Shown: piece by piece, positions 43,261 to 51,721 of the stretch
How positions within the stretch are numbered: the stretch's first letter is position 1
Layout: each line of letters opens with the position of its first letter
Origin: JAVZJR01 sp964435235
Lineage (GTDB): Archaea > Micrarchaeota > Micrarchaeia > Anstonellales > Bilamarchaeaceae
Assembly (NCBI GenBank): GCA_964435235.1
Contig: CAYSXZ010000047.1
Coordinates: 1-64,000 of the forward strand
Reading direction: 5' to 3'
Length of the DNA stretch: 64,000 nucleotides
Position numbers and translations under genes: made by a program
Notes under the pieces: model-generated
What the model was told of the DNA's origin: nothing
The model's database searches: none
Seen by the model: the letters and a program-made list of their open reading frames with translations, nothing else

Positions 43261-43803
43261 TTACTTACTGCGCCATTCGCATCTTTGATTTACGCATTTG
43301 CAGGAAAGACCGTAAGATTGGGCATTATAGCATTCTCGGTACTCGCATGTTGTGGCGATCGGCTCCTCGTATTTAGATTGGCATACTTGCCCTGAGCATC
43401 CTCCAGCAATGCAGTCAGAATCAGAGGAGCATGGACCGTTAGTTGACCAACCGCAGAAATGATTTGGTTGCTGCCCTGCACACTGATCCCATACTATAAG
43501 AGAATTATCGCATGAGCTGTACCAACCCTCTGAACGTGTTCCGATTGCACCGCATTCTGCCTTGCATTTTGCACAGTTGTCATATCTTATCAACTTTCCA
43601 TCCCTGTACCATCCCTCGCTTCTCGTTCCTATTGCACCACAGTAGGGAATACCAGGACTTCCTTCACCAGTGCTCTCATTTACACTATTGTTTATCGTAT
43701 CATTTGTAGTAGTGTCATTCACACCCCCAGTGGATGGCGGTTGCTGAATACATCCAAAAGCAAGAATCGCACCTAAAAGCAATATTCCAAACAGTATTCT
43801 CAT
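43261..43803 (-). CDS. Secreted lipoprotein with CGAIGTRSEGWY repeats and eight-cysteine cluster
   Basis: 180 residues. Signal peptide MRILFGILLLGAILAFGC with a lipobox Cys, then a Thr/Asn/Ser linker. The pattern CGAIGTRSEGWY occurs twice in tandem (about residues 55 and 85), followed by a C-terminal eight-cysteine-cluster-like region (CSSDSDCIAGGCSGQVCQSK ... CEYRECY ... CKCVNQRCEW). It is likely disulfide-stabilised and exposed at the cell surface. It overlaps the upstream regulator gene by 4 bp, so the two are coupled. Confidence 0.78.
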   Translation of the reverse strand: MRILFGILLLGAILAFGCIQQPPSTGGVNDTTTNDTINNSVNESTGEGSPGIPYCGAIGTRSEGWYRDGKLIRYDNCAKCKAECGAIGTRSEGWYSSCDNSLIVWDQCAGQQPNHFCGWSTNGPCSSDSDCIAGGCSGQVCQSKYEEPIATTCEYRECYNAQSYGLSCKCVNQRCEWRSK

Positions 43804-44372
43804 ATTATCGACCTTCCTTTTCGTCCTTTCATTAGCAAGAGCAATGATACTCCTACTATCAAAAGGCCTAATAAAACTAAAATGAGCGAGAAGTCGTTTG
43901 TTGTCGTGATGGAAATTGCTGTCCCGGTTTCCTGATGTGGAACTGCTTCTGCTGTCTTAACGAGAGCATCTCCAGCAAACACCATTTCTCCCTCGGCTTG
44001 TGTGGTCATGCCCTTTTCAGTCAAACCATATATTCCGTAAAGCGAAATAAGGATGCCAAAGATGCATGTCGCAATAAGTATGACAACTCGCTTTGGCCCC
44101 TCCTCGCCAACAAGCTTTCTTCCGTCTTTCGTGAGCGTGTAATACTTCCATATGTTCGTTGAAGGAACCTGCTCTATGAGCCTTCCCTTTATTAGAATAT
44201 CAAGGTGCTCCTTTGCTGTCGTCTTTGAAATCTTAAGCGCCTCTGCAATTTCAGAAAGTGTGTAATTTCTTTTCTTAAGCAGTTTCAATATCTCGGTTCT
44301 AGTCTCTGAAGTGAGCGACCTAAACGTTTTTTGATCCATCACAATCGCATCTTCGATTCCTCGTTCGTCCAT
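43800..44372 (-). CDS. Membrane-anchored winged-helix regulator
   Basis: 190 residues. An ArsR-like winged helix (about residues 10-80, TRTEILKLLKKRNYTLSEIA, KISKTTAKEHLDIL) is followed by two transmembrane helices (about 98-115 and 160-180) with an extracellular loop between them. The layout suggests a one-component sensor that reads an external signal and binds DNA directly. It is the first gene of a two-gene operon with the cysteine-rich lipoprotein (ATGA overlap), which may be its target or its sensor partner. Confidence 0.8.
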   Translation of the reverse strand: MDERGIEDAIVMDQKTFRSLTSETRTEILKLLKKRNYTLSEIAEALKISKTTAKEHLDILIKGRLIEQVPSTNIWKYYTLTKDGRKLVGEEGPKRVVILIATCIFGILISLYGIYGLTEKGMTTQAEGEMVFAGDALVKTAEAVPHQETGTAISITTTNDFSLILVLLGLLIVGVSLLLLMKGRKGRSII

Positions 44373-44466
44373 GTATTGAGATTAATGCGGATACATTTAT
44401 AAAGAAAAAGAAATCGTCAGGTTTTTTACTTACTTCGCAAATTTCGTTTGCCCTACGCATGTACGT

Positions 44467-44476
44467 TTTATAAATC
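44467..44476 (+). promoter_or_regulatory. TATA box of the CBS gene
   Basis: TTTTATAAAT-type element centred about 26 nt ahead of the ATG at 44498, indicating a leaderless transcript. Confidence 0.55.
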
Positions 44477-44497
44477 TTTCTAACTCTAAAACAAATT

Positions 44498-44929
44498 ATG
44501 GGTTCAGATTTGAAAGTAGGAGACATAATGACTAAAAAAGTCATAGTTATCCCGTACGGGAAGAACATCCAAGATGTCGCAAAGCTGATGAAGAAAAACG
44601 AGATCGGCTCGATTGTCGTTGTAGAAGATATGACAAATAAAAGGGCCAAGGGAATAATAACTGAGAGAGATATTGTACACAACATCATTGCAAAAGGAAA
44701 AGACCCGTACAAGACTCTAGTAGAGGAAGTAATGTCAAAACCCCTTAGAGTCATAAAGCCTGATACTCCGATAGAAGATGCGGCTAAGGCAATGAGGGAG
44801 AATAGGATTAAAAGATTGCCAGTCGTTGACGAAGAGAACGAGCTCGTAGGGATAATAAGCGAGGGAGACATAATGAAGGTGTTTCCCCTTGTAGTAGATC
44901 TTATAGAAGAAAAGGCTTCCCTAAGATGA
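44498..44929 (+). CDS. CBS-pair protein
   Basis: 143 residues consisting almost wholly of two CBS domains (VGDIMTKKVIVIPYGKNIQD..., VMSKPLRVIKPDTPIEDAAK, RIKRLPVVDEENELVGIISE). Such proteins bind adenine nucleotides or S-adenosylmethionine and act as energy sensors; the partner is unknown. It stands alone. Confidence 0.88.
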   Translation: MGSDLKVGDIMTKKVIVIPYGKNIQDVAKLMKKNEIGSIVVVEDMTNKRAKGIITERDIVHNIIAKGKDPYKTLVEEVMSKPLRVIKPDTPIEDAAKAMRENRIKRLPVVDEENELVGIISEGDIMKVFPLVVDLIEEKASLR

Positions 44930-44937
44930 ATACTCAT

Positions 44938-44997
44938 GCTGTGCATGGATGGCCGGCAGAGCTTAAAGCCATGAAGTTTTGGTCAACAATGCACAGC
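44938..44997 (+). ncRNA. Candidate structured RNA upstream of the Toprim gene
   Basis: A 60-nt segment is closed by a perfect 9-bp stem, GCTGTGCAT (44938-44946) with ATGCACAGC (44989-44997). Inside it is a second stem, ATGGC with GCCAT. The sequence has no coding potential and lies between the CBS gene and the Toprim gene. A guide RNA, leader element or other small RNA is possible; I cannot assign a class, and no clear ACA or C/D boxes are placed as expected. Confidence 0.3.
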
Positions 44998-45040
44998 TCA
45001 TCGCACTCCTACTTATTCTATCTAGCCCATAGGTAAGAAC

Positions 45041-45451
45041 GTGAAATATGGAAAAAGGGCTGAAATGAGAAAAAAATACAAGACGCTCCAGCGATTACTC
45101 CGTCTCATAGAGAACAGGGTTGTTCTTGTAGAAGGTAAGCGAGACAAAAAAGCGCTTGAAGAACTTGGTTGTAGAAGAGTGATAACAATATCTGGGAGGG
45201 CGCGGAATGTTTGCGAAAGTCTTAGATACGAAACCGAACCAATTGTAATAGCGACCGACCTAGACGAAAGCGGAAACGAACTTGCACGGATGGTAAAAGA
45301 GGAATTGGAGGGGTTGTCTCTCTCTGCTGACGATGAGACGAGGATACGTCTATCTAAGGTGCTTAGAATAAAACATTTCGAAAATGCAAAAAGAGGTTTT
45401 GACGATCTAATCGAGGAGATAATGAAAATGGATTTAGAGAAGGTGAGGTGA
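45041..45451 (+). CDS. Toprim-domain protein (RNase M5-like, COG1658)
   Basis: 136 residues, GTG start. The Toprim core is visible: VVLVEGKRDKKALEELG with the conserved Glu, and VIATDLDESGNEL with the DxD metal site. Stand-alone archaeal Toprim proteins of this type are annotated as possible nucleases or primase-related factors; activity unproven. It overlaps or abuts dnaG, indicating co-expression with replication or RNA-decay machinery. Confidence 0.8.
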   Translation: MKYGKRAEMRKKYKTLQRLLRLIENRVVLVEGKRDKKALEELGCRRVITISGRARNVCESLRYETEPIVIATDLDESGNELARMVKEELEGLSLSADDETRIRLSKVLRIKHFENAKRGFDDLIEEIMKMDLEKVR

Positions 45452-45456
45452 AGGTT

Positions 45457-46770
45457 ATGGCAAAAACATATATAGATACTGTAAAATACCTGGTTTACAC
45501 AGATATAGAAATAGATGGTCTTGTTGAAAAACCAGACGTAGTAGGTGCAATATTCGGGCAAACAGAGGGGCTTCTAGGCGACGAGCTCGATTTGCGCGAA
45601 TTGCAGAAAAACGGTAGGATAGGAAGAATAGAAGTGGAGCTTCAAGGAAAGGGAGGAAAGACTGTCGGCACAATAAAGATACCAAGCAGCCTCGACATGG
45701 TTGAAACATGTATAATAGCAGCGGCTCTAGAAACAGTGGATAGGGTTGGACCGTGCGAGGCTAAAATGAAGGTCACAAAGGTCGAGGATACAAGAAGCGT
45801 AAAGAGAAAAGTACTGCTGAATAGAGCAAAGGAGCTTCTTAGAAATCTTGTGACAACGGAAATACCAGAAAGTAGAGAAATAACAGATATGGTAAGAGAC
45901 GAGGTAAAGATTGCCGAAATAATGGAATATGGGCCGGATAAACTTCCTGCTGGTCCGGGCGTCAACTTAAGTCAGGAAATAATAATCGTGGAGGGAAGAG
46001 CTGACGTTGTAAATCTACTAAAGAATAATATCACGAATGTGATCGCAATAGAAGGGGCAAAAGTACCTGCTAGTCTTGTCGAGCTTTCAAAGAGAAAAGA
46101 AGTTACTGTATTCCTCGATGGCGATCGTGGCGGAGACATCATCCTTAACGAGCTTATCCAAGGCGGTGTTGAGATAGATTACGTAGCAAGAGCCCCTATA
46201 GGGATGGAGGTCGAGGAATTAACAAGAAAAGAACTTATAAAATGCATAAGGAACAAGGTGCCGTTTGAGCAGGGAGAGGAGGTTGTGAAAGGGGTTCAAC
46301 TTGAGAAACAACCAAGAAGAATGGAAGAGTTTAAAACACAAAAAAAGAGAGAACTGCCGTCCGTCCACCCCATTGTTCACCCCCGTTACATGCCTCAGAG
46401 AGGTATTGCACAAGAGCCTATAGTTGTAACAGAAGAGAAAGGAGAACAGGCAGCAAGCGAAGAGAAAAAGCCTCTTCCGAAAATAGTTGGTGGAAAAGAA
46501 GGTTTTCTTGCAGAACTTAATGAACTTGAAAATACCTTGAATGCAAGATTCTATAACATAAACTACGAAAGGATTGCTGAGGTTCCAGTAAGGGACGTCA
46601 TAAAGAAACTAAGTGAAAGCAGGGATATAAACGCGATAGTGTTCGATGGTATCATAACCCAGCGTCTCGTGGACCTTGCAGCAAAGCAAGGAGTAAAAAC
46701 TCTCGTAGGACTGAAGATAGGTAATGTGAATAAAACCCCTGAAGGAATAGAGATAATAACCAAGAGCTAG
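45457..46770 (+). CDS. dnaG: Archaeal DnaG-type primase
   Basis: 437 residues. An archaeal-specific N-terminal domain (TVKYLVYTDIEIDGLVEKPD, IFGQTEGLLGDELDLRELQK) precedes a central Toprim domain (about 165-250, IIIVEGRADVVNLLKNN, FLDGDRGGDI), a linker and a C-terminal domain. In archaea DnaG is associated with the exosome as an RNA-binding subunit and also has primase activity. The ATG at 45457 is preceded by GAGGTGAAGG; an in-frame GTG at 45448 overlaps the previous gene. Confidence 0.95.
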   Translation: MAKTYIDTVKYLVYTDIEIDGLVEKPDVVGAIFGQTEGLLGDELDLRELQKNGRIGRIEVELQGKGGKTVGTIKIPSSLDMVETCIIAAALETVDRVGPCEAKMKVTKVEDTRSVKRKVLLNRAKELLRNLVTTEIPESREITDMVRDEVKIAEIMEYGPDKLPAGPGVNLSQEIIIVEGRADVVNLLKNNITNVIAIEGAKVPASLVELSKRKEVTVFLDGDRGGDIILNELIQGGVEIDYVARAPIGMEVEELTRKELIKCIRNKVPFEQGEEVVKGVQLEKQPRRMEEFKTQKKRELPSVHPIVHPRYMPQRGIAQEPIVVTEEKGEQAASEEKKPLPKIVGGKEGFLAELNELENTLNARFYNINYERIAEVPVRDVIKKLSESRDINAIVFDGIITQRLVDLAAKQGVKTLVGLKIGNVNKTPEGIEIITKS

Positions 46771-46815
46771 CATTTTTGGCAAAGAAATTTAAAGTTTGTT
46801 AGGCGAGAGAGTAGT

Positions 46816-48027
46816 ATGACATCTAAAAAAGCAATACTATTTATAATAGATGGACTTGGGGATTTACCGACACCTAAAACGCCGCTTCAAGCCGCAAAGA
46901 AACCAAATCTTGATAGGCTTGCAAAAAACGGATGCACTGGTTTGCTAAGCCCGCTTGGAAGAGGTGTTGTTCCTGGGAGCGACACCAGTCATCTTAGATT
47001 GCTCGGTTATGATCCCGAGGCATTCTACTGTGGGAGAGGTCCTCTTGAAGCACTTGGGGTTGGGATGAAATTAGAAGAAGGAGATGTTGCATTTAGGGCG
47101 AATTTTGCAACTGTGAAAAATGGGCAGGTCGTTGACAGAAGGGCAGGAAGAATACCAACCAGTGAGGCAAGAGAATTGGAAAAATACCTAAGCACGAAAA
47201 TAGAAGATGTTGAAATAATCTTCAAGCACTCTGTGCAACATAGAGGGGTGGTTGTTTTCCGCGGCAGTGGTTTAAGTCCTATGGTTTCTGATACAGACCC
47301 ACACGGTGAAGGGCAAGTTGCAGAATGCATTCCATGCGATCAGATCGGAGAAGCATCCAAAACAGCCAGAATAGTTAATAAGTATATGAAATTTGCAATT
47401 CAAAGATTATCCGAGGTACCTGAGAATAAAGAAAGAATAAGAAAGAACCTTCCTCCTGCGAATGCTCTTCTTCTTAGGGGTGCGGGTGCCTACAAAAAGG
47501 TACCTAGTATAATAGAAAGGTTTGGATTGAATTCTGTTTGCATAGCTGGAGGGGCGCTTTATCGCGGGGTAGCTACTTATATCGGCATGGATGTTTATAT
47601 GGTTCTTGGCGATCCTTCAACTGGCATGATAAAGCTTGAGGAAAAGGTTAAAGCTGTAGAGAATGCGATTAAGAATTATGATTTTATATTTCTTCATGTA
47701 AAGGCGACCGATAACTACGGCCACGATGGCGATTTCAAAGGCAAAAAGGAAACTATAGAAAAGATAGATAAAGAGATCATCCCTGTGCTTGAAAGGAGCG
47801 GTGCGTATTTGATAATAACCGGAGATCATTCTACTCCATGCTCAAGAAGAGAACATTCAGGCCATGAGGTTCCGATACTTATATACGGAAGGGACGAAAG
47901 ACCAGACAAGGTAAAGAAGTTTGACGAAATAAGCTGTATGGCTGGAGGTCTTGGCCACATAGAAGGAAAGGATGTCATGCCAATTATTCTAAATCTTATC
48001 GGAAAAGCGGAGAAGTATGGAAGTTAG
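46816..48027 (+). CDS. apgM: 2,3-bisphosphoglycerate-independent phosphoglycerate mutase, archaeal
   Basis: Interconverts 3- and 2-phosphoglycerate in glycolysis and gluconeogenesis. 403 residues of the alkaline-phosphatase superfamily: N-terminal metal motif LFIIDGLGDLP, catalytic Ser in VVPGSDTSHLRLLGYDP, and C-terminal metal ligands in HVKATDNYGHDGD, ITGDHSTPC and REHSGHEVPI. Complete. A TATA-like AATTTAAAG lies about 26 nt upstream. Confidence 0.94.
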   Translation: MTSKKAILFIIDGLGDLPTPKTPLQAAKKPNLDRLAKNGCTGLLSPLGRGVVPGSDTSHLRLLGYDPEAFYCGRGPLEALGVGMKLEEGDVAFRANFATVKNGQVVDRRAGRIPTSEARELEKYLSTKIEDVEIIFKHSVQHRGVVVFRGSGLSPMVSDTDPHGEGQVAECIPCDQIGEASKTARIVNKYMKFAIQRLSEVPENKERIRKNLPPANALLLRGAGAYKKVPSIIERFGLNSVCIAGGALYRGVATYIGMDVYMVLGDPSTGMIKLEEKVKAVENAIKNYDFIFLHVKATDNYGHDGDFKGKKETIEKIDKEIIPVLERSGAYLIITGDHSTPCSRREHSGHEVPILIYGRDERPDKVKKFDEISCMAGGLGHIEGKDVMPIILNLIGKAEKYGS

Positions 48028-48046
48028 GCACTCATTTATTGATATG

Positions 48047-48616
48047 TTATTTCTTCTTAAGTTTCATGAGTAAATCATAGAATATTTCTGCGTTTATCCA
48101 TTCGCAGCCTATCTTGTCAGCGAATTTTATAACGCCTTCATCAGAGGTTACAATAGGCGCATCGAGCTCCTTTGCGAGAAGGAGAAGCTCAAAATCTTCT
48201 TTGCTGTCTAAAATCCCAGCACGGAGAAGAGAGCGGTATTTCTCCCTCAACCTTTTCAGCTTCTCCGGATTGTTTGGCCTGTTATCCACTGCAAATTCCT
48301 CTGCAAGCCTAAGTCCCCTATTTATTCTTTCTCTTATGTCTTCTATGAAATCCTCGAATACAGCTGCTGGAAGATAGATCGCATGCATGTTTGCAGATCT
48401 TTTCTTTATGAACACTTCCCATTCTTTCGTTGTCTTAGCATCCAGGAATGTGTAGAGTTCCTTGATTACAAGCGGTGGCATGTAGAAGTCGACATCTAAA
48501 TCGCTTGTTTTTTTAATGAAGGATCGCACTGCTTCGCTTGGAGTCTTGCCAAACCTTTTCCTTGCTGCTGGATTTACGAAAAGAGACGTATCGATAACAA
48601 ATCTTTTCTCAGGCAT
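48047..48616 (-). CDS. HARP-type protein-only RNase P / RNA ligase partner (PIN domain)
   Basis: 189 residues. PIN-like metallonuclease fold with FVIDTSLFVNP at the N-terminus, ELYTFLD, DFELLLLAKELDAPIVTSDEGV and a C-terminal Glu/Asp cluster. This is the UPF0278/COG1458 family, which includes the Aquifex RNA-free RNase P (HARP) that trims tRNA 5' ends; many archaea carry it alongside RNA-based RNase P. The spike helix typical of HARP is visible as the long Arg/Lys-rich helical region (about 90-130). Divergent from the following gene. Confidence 0.82.
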   Translation of the reverse strand: MPEKRFVIDTSLFVNPAARKRFGKTPSEAVRSFIKKTSDLDVDFYMPPLVIKELYTFLDAKTTKEWEVFIKKRSANMHAIYLPAAVFEDFIEDIRERINRGLRLAEEFAVDNRPNNPEKLKRLREKYRSLLRAGILDSKEDFELLLLAKELDAPIVTSDEGVIKFADKIGCEWINAEIFYDLLMKLKKK

Positions 48617-48657
48617 GATTGACTATCGCATAGCAGAATTAAAACCTTTCGCTGCGA

Positions 48658-49665
48658 ATGGCTTGCATGAAAATGGTTCCATTCGATGAATATCAGCATG
48701 CGGCAAATGAAAAATTTTACAAGAAGGCCGGTCTCTCGTTTAGTAAGAAATTCAAAACCTTTGCATCTGATACAAGGTTTGCGATGGCGCTAGCAACAGA
48801 TTTCTATAAAAGAATGAAAGCACGCATAAAGCAGAAGGAAACGCTTAGGGTATACGAATTTGGAATAGGAGAGGGGAGCCTTGGCGTGAGATTTCTTCTG
48901 GAACTAAGAAAACTCAGTGAAACGCTCGCTGAAAATACACTTTATTACTTCTGCGATTTTTCTGAAGAACTCATAAAAAATGCGGTAGGCAGAGCAGATG
49001 CATTTGGTTTCAATGCTGAAGGGGTAGTCTATGATGGAATAAGAGAACCAGAATTCCTTACCGAACCAGATTATATATTTATGAGCGAATTTTATGATGA
49101 CCTGCCAACGAAGATATTGCTGCGCAACGAGAAGGAAGTTCTGGAGATTATGATGGAAGGAAAAAAACAAACACTCGCAACGTTCGAAGGAGACGAAAAA
49201 ATTTACACATATATGGAAAAAATGCCTGAAGGCTATTACATTCCGATAAATATAACCGCCAAGAGACATCTGGATTTCTGTGCATCTTCGCTTGCTAAGG
49301 ATGGTTGCATTGATATTTTTGATTACGGATTCAGAAGCACAGACGAAATAAAAAAGATACCAAAAGATATGTGGAACAACTCAGTAATGCGGGAATACGA
49401 CGGACAGATTACAACCGATGTAAATTTTGATTTTCTCTCTGCCGGACTAAACGCAGAGATAGAAACGCAGCTCGAATTTGTCGAAAAGACTTTATGCAAA
49501 AAATTTTATGAAGTCGAAATGGATAGGTTGCGCTATCTCAGTGAAAAGGAGTTGAGATGCAGTAAGCGTAAACTAAAAAAATACGGCTATCCTTCCAATT
49601 TTTGGAAGGAAGCAAGCGAGTCCACTGGCTACATTCATATGAGGGTAAGAAGCAATAGCATCTGA
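48658..49665 (+). CDS. SAM-dependent methyltransferase, MidA/DUF185-like
   Basis: 335 residues. SAM motif I is VYEFGIGEGSLG (about residue 63) and an acidic post-I motif is YYFCDFSEEL. A YFCD... then LPTKILLRNEKE section and REYDGQITTDVNFDFL match the arrangement of MidA/NDUFAF7-type arginine methyltransferases, but similarity is loose. Substrate unknown. The start ATG at 48658 lies 42 bp after the divergent HARP gene. Confidence 0.65.
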   Translation: MACMKMVPFDEYQHAANEKFYKKAGLSFSKKFKTFASDTRFAMALATDFYKRMKARIKQKETLRVYEFGIGEGSLGVRFLLELRKLSETLAENTLYYFCDFSEELIKNAVGRADAFGFNAEGVVYDGIREPEFLTEPDYIFMSEFYDDLPTKILLRNEKEVLEIMMEGKKQTLATFEGDEKIYTYMEKMPEGYYIPINITAKRHLDFCASSLAKDGCIDIFDYGFRSTDEIKKIPKDMWNNSVMREYDGQITTDVNFDFLSAGLNAEIETQLEFVEKTLCKKFYEVEMDRLRYLSEKELRCSKRKLKKYGYPSNFWKEASESTGYIHMRVRSNSI

Positions 49666-49697
49666 ATTTAAATTATTATTCTGAAATATATAATACT

Positions 49698-50588
49698 ATG
49701 CGAATTCTCCTACAGTTTCCGGAAGGCCTGAAGAAGGAAGCTATCAGGCATGCTGAGAAATACGAAAAAGAAGGTCACGAGGTTTTCATTTCTGGTGCAT
49801 CATGCTATGGTGGATGCGACCTTGCGCTTGATGAAGCTAAAGCAATAGGCGCGGAAAAGATAATTCATTTTGGGCATGCACCATTTCTGAAGGGTAGCAT
49901 TGGCATACCGGTCGAATATATCGAATACGCAATAGATGTTAATCTTGACGTGCTGAAAAACGCTGTCGGACAGATAAAAGAAAAAAGGATTGCTCTCGGA
50001 ACTACTGTTCAACACATCCATCAATTCGGTGAAATTAAGCGGATTTTCGAAGCCTCGGGCAAAACAGTGTTTACGGGAAAGGGTGCGCTTGCATATTATG
50101 AAGGTCAGGTGCTTGGTTGCGATAACCTTGCAGTCACACAGTTTGGAGAGGCAGAGGCAATAGTTATTGTAGGGGATGGGCTTTTCCATGGTATAGGAAT
50201 AGTAAGCAAAAAACCTGTTTATGTCATCCATCCAAAGAGTGGTACGGTGCGAAACATCACAGACGATATAGAAAGGATTAGAAAGCGAAGGAGGGGCGCT
50301 ATCGCAAAGGCGCTGGAGTGTAAAAGGTTCGCCATTCTAGTTAGCACAAAGCCCGGTCAGTTCAATCTAAGGGTTGCTAAAAAAATTAAGGACAAACTTC
50401 GTTCGGTTGGAAAAAAGGGGGAGATAATTATTGCGAATGAGTTCTCTCCTATTACGCTTGCAAATTTTACAGAATTCGAATGCTACATTAATACCGCATG
50501 CCCAAGAATTGCAGATGATGCGGAGGAATTTGGAAAACCGATACTGAACCCAGACATGCTCGAAGAGATGCTCTCCATGCTGCGTTAA
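49698..50588 (+). CDS. dph2: Diphthamide biosynthesis radical enzyme Dph2
   Basis: Transfers the 3-amino-3-carboxypropyl group from S-adenosylmethionine to a His of elongation factor 2. 296 residues with the three Cys of the unusual iron-sulfur site: GASCYGGCDLA (about 36), GCDNLAVTQFGEA (about 139) and INTACPRIADD (about 272). Shorter than many homologues but all catalytic blocks are present. Leaderless-looking promoter (TATATAATAC about 10-25 nt before the ATG). Confidence 0.93.
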   Translation: MRILLQFPEGLKKEAIRHAEKYEKEGHEVFISGASCYGGCDLALDEAKAIGAEKIIHFGHAPFLKGSIGIPVEYIEYAIDVNLDVLKNAVGQIKEKRIALGTTVQHIHQFGEIKRIFEASGKTVFTGKGALAYYEGQVLGCDNLAVTQFGEAEAIVIVGDGLFHGIGIVSKKPVYVIHPKSGTVRNITDDIERIRKRRRGAIAKALECKRFAILVSTKPGQFNLRVAKKIKDKLRSVGKKGEIIIANEFSPITLANFTEFECYINTACPRIADDAEEFGKPILNPDMLEEMLSMLR

Positions 50589-50617
50589 ATCGAACTCCTT
50601 CACATAGATCAGATAAA

Positions 50618-51706
50618 TTAGATAAGTTTAACAAGGCCTCTGCCTATCTCAGGAATGTTTCCTCCGAAAAGATTTGTAGTGTTCAGAATAAAGGTGAGCA
50701 TAAGAATGGCTGCCGCAAGAGGAGCGAGACATATCGAGGCAAAAACCCTTTTAAAGAGCTTCCCTATGTATCCAGTCCTAAAATCGAGAAGATTTACAAT
50801 TTGATCATAACTACTTTTGATGATTAGAGGTATCTCACCAATTATCTTCGAGAAAGATGCGGGATTATTCCTAAATTGTTCTTCATTAAACGGCAAGGCA
50901 GGCAGGCTGCACAGGTAGTACGGAGAACCTTTTTCAATAGCTGCTTGGCATCCTCCAACCGGTGTTAGCACCCCCTCCTGAGCTTCAGGTAGGGAGATGT
51001 TCGCTATGAGAACGTAGCCGAATGGAAATATAAAATAAAACCCTATAGAGGCAGCCATGAGGTATGCACCGGCGCCTCTTGTTGGAGGAAAGGCCCTAAG
51101 CGCAACCCCTATTGCAAAGAAAAATCCAGCATAGTGTTTTACGAAGTTAAGAGAGTGGAGAAGAACATAGTAGATATAAAGATAGAAAGAGAGCATCTGT
51201 GTAGTGTTTTTTATTCTTTCAGCAATCGCCTTTACACCGTAGCCAGTTGCTTGCTCTGACATGAACACTTCCATATAAACAGAGGCTGCAGATTCTATTG
51301 GGATGCTTGCAATATAAAGAGTATGGAGAGTATCTTGAACGCATCTTGCAGGAGTCTCCATATACAGTTTTGTGTAATCTATCAAGGTAGTGGCTGGTAT
51401 GTTGCCTACCATAGGCGTAAAGGAACAGGTGGTGCAGTCGATTCCAAAGCTGTTGAAGTAAAGGCATCTAACAACTGCAACAATTGCATTCTCTCCAACA
51501 TAAAGAAGACCGATTACCATCAGAACTATAAAAACAGTGGATGCTGCATAAACAAATTCTACCTTTGCAGTCTGTTCAAGATTTCTTAAATTCAACGCCC
51601 TTGACAATATGATAAGCATAGCAGCGCCCATGACAGATATTCCTGCGGCTGCAAACGAGATCGTCTGCCAGTCAAGCCATCCACTTATATTAGTTGCAAA
51701 GGCCAT
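50618..51706 (-). CDS. Polytopic membrane protein F of the six-gene array
   Basis: 362 residues, about seven membrane helices. It shares with its five neighbours the motif LRAFPPTRGAGAYLMAASIG followed by an aromatic-Pro segment (FYFIFPFGYVL). Two extracellular Cys pairs occur (CLYFNSFGIDCTTCSF; CQAAI...YYLCS). The C-terminus GGNIPEIGRGLVKLI resembles the shared tail of the array. Last gene of the operon, 15 bp after gene E. I infer a VirB6/CedA-like channel component. Confidence 0.75.
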   Translation of the reverse strand: MAFATNISGWLDWQTISFAAAGISVMGAAMLIILSRALNLRNLEQTAKVEFVYAASTVFIVLMVIGLLYVGENAIVAVVRCLYFNSFGIDCTTCSFTPMVGNIPATTLIDYTKLYMETPARCVQDTLHTLYIASIPIESAASVYMEVFMSEQATGYGVKAIAERIKNTTQMLSFYLYIYYVLLHSLNFVKHYAGFFFAIGVALRAFPPTRGAGAYLMAASIGFYFIFPFGYVLIANISLPEAQEGVLTPVGGCQAAIEKGSPYYLCSLPALPFNEEQFRNNPASFSKIIGEIPLIIKSSYDQIVNLLDFRTGYIGKLFKRVFASICLAPLAAAILMLTFILNTTNLFGGNIPEIGRGLVKLI

Positions 51707-51721
51707 GGTATCATCCTTATA

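Noticed and set aside
44938..44997. tRNA or H/ACA RNA assignment for the structured element
   Set aside because: It lacks a T-loop and cloverleaf arms, and no ACA box lies immediately after the closing stem, so only a general structured-RNA call is kept.
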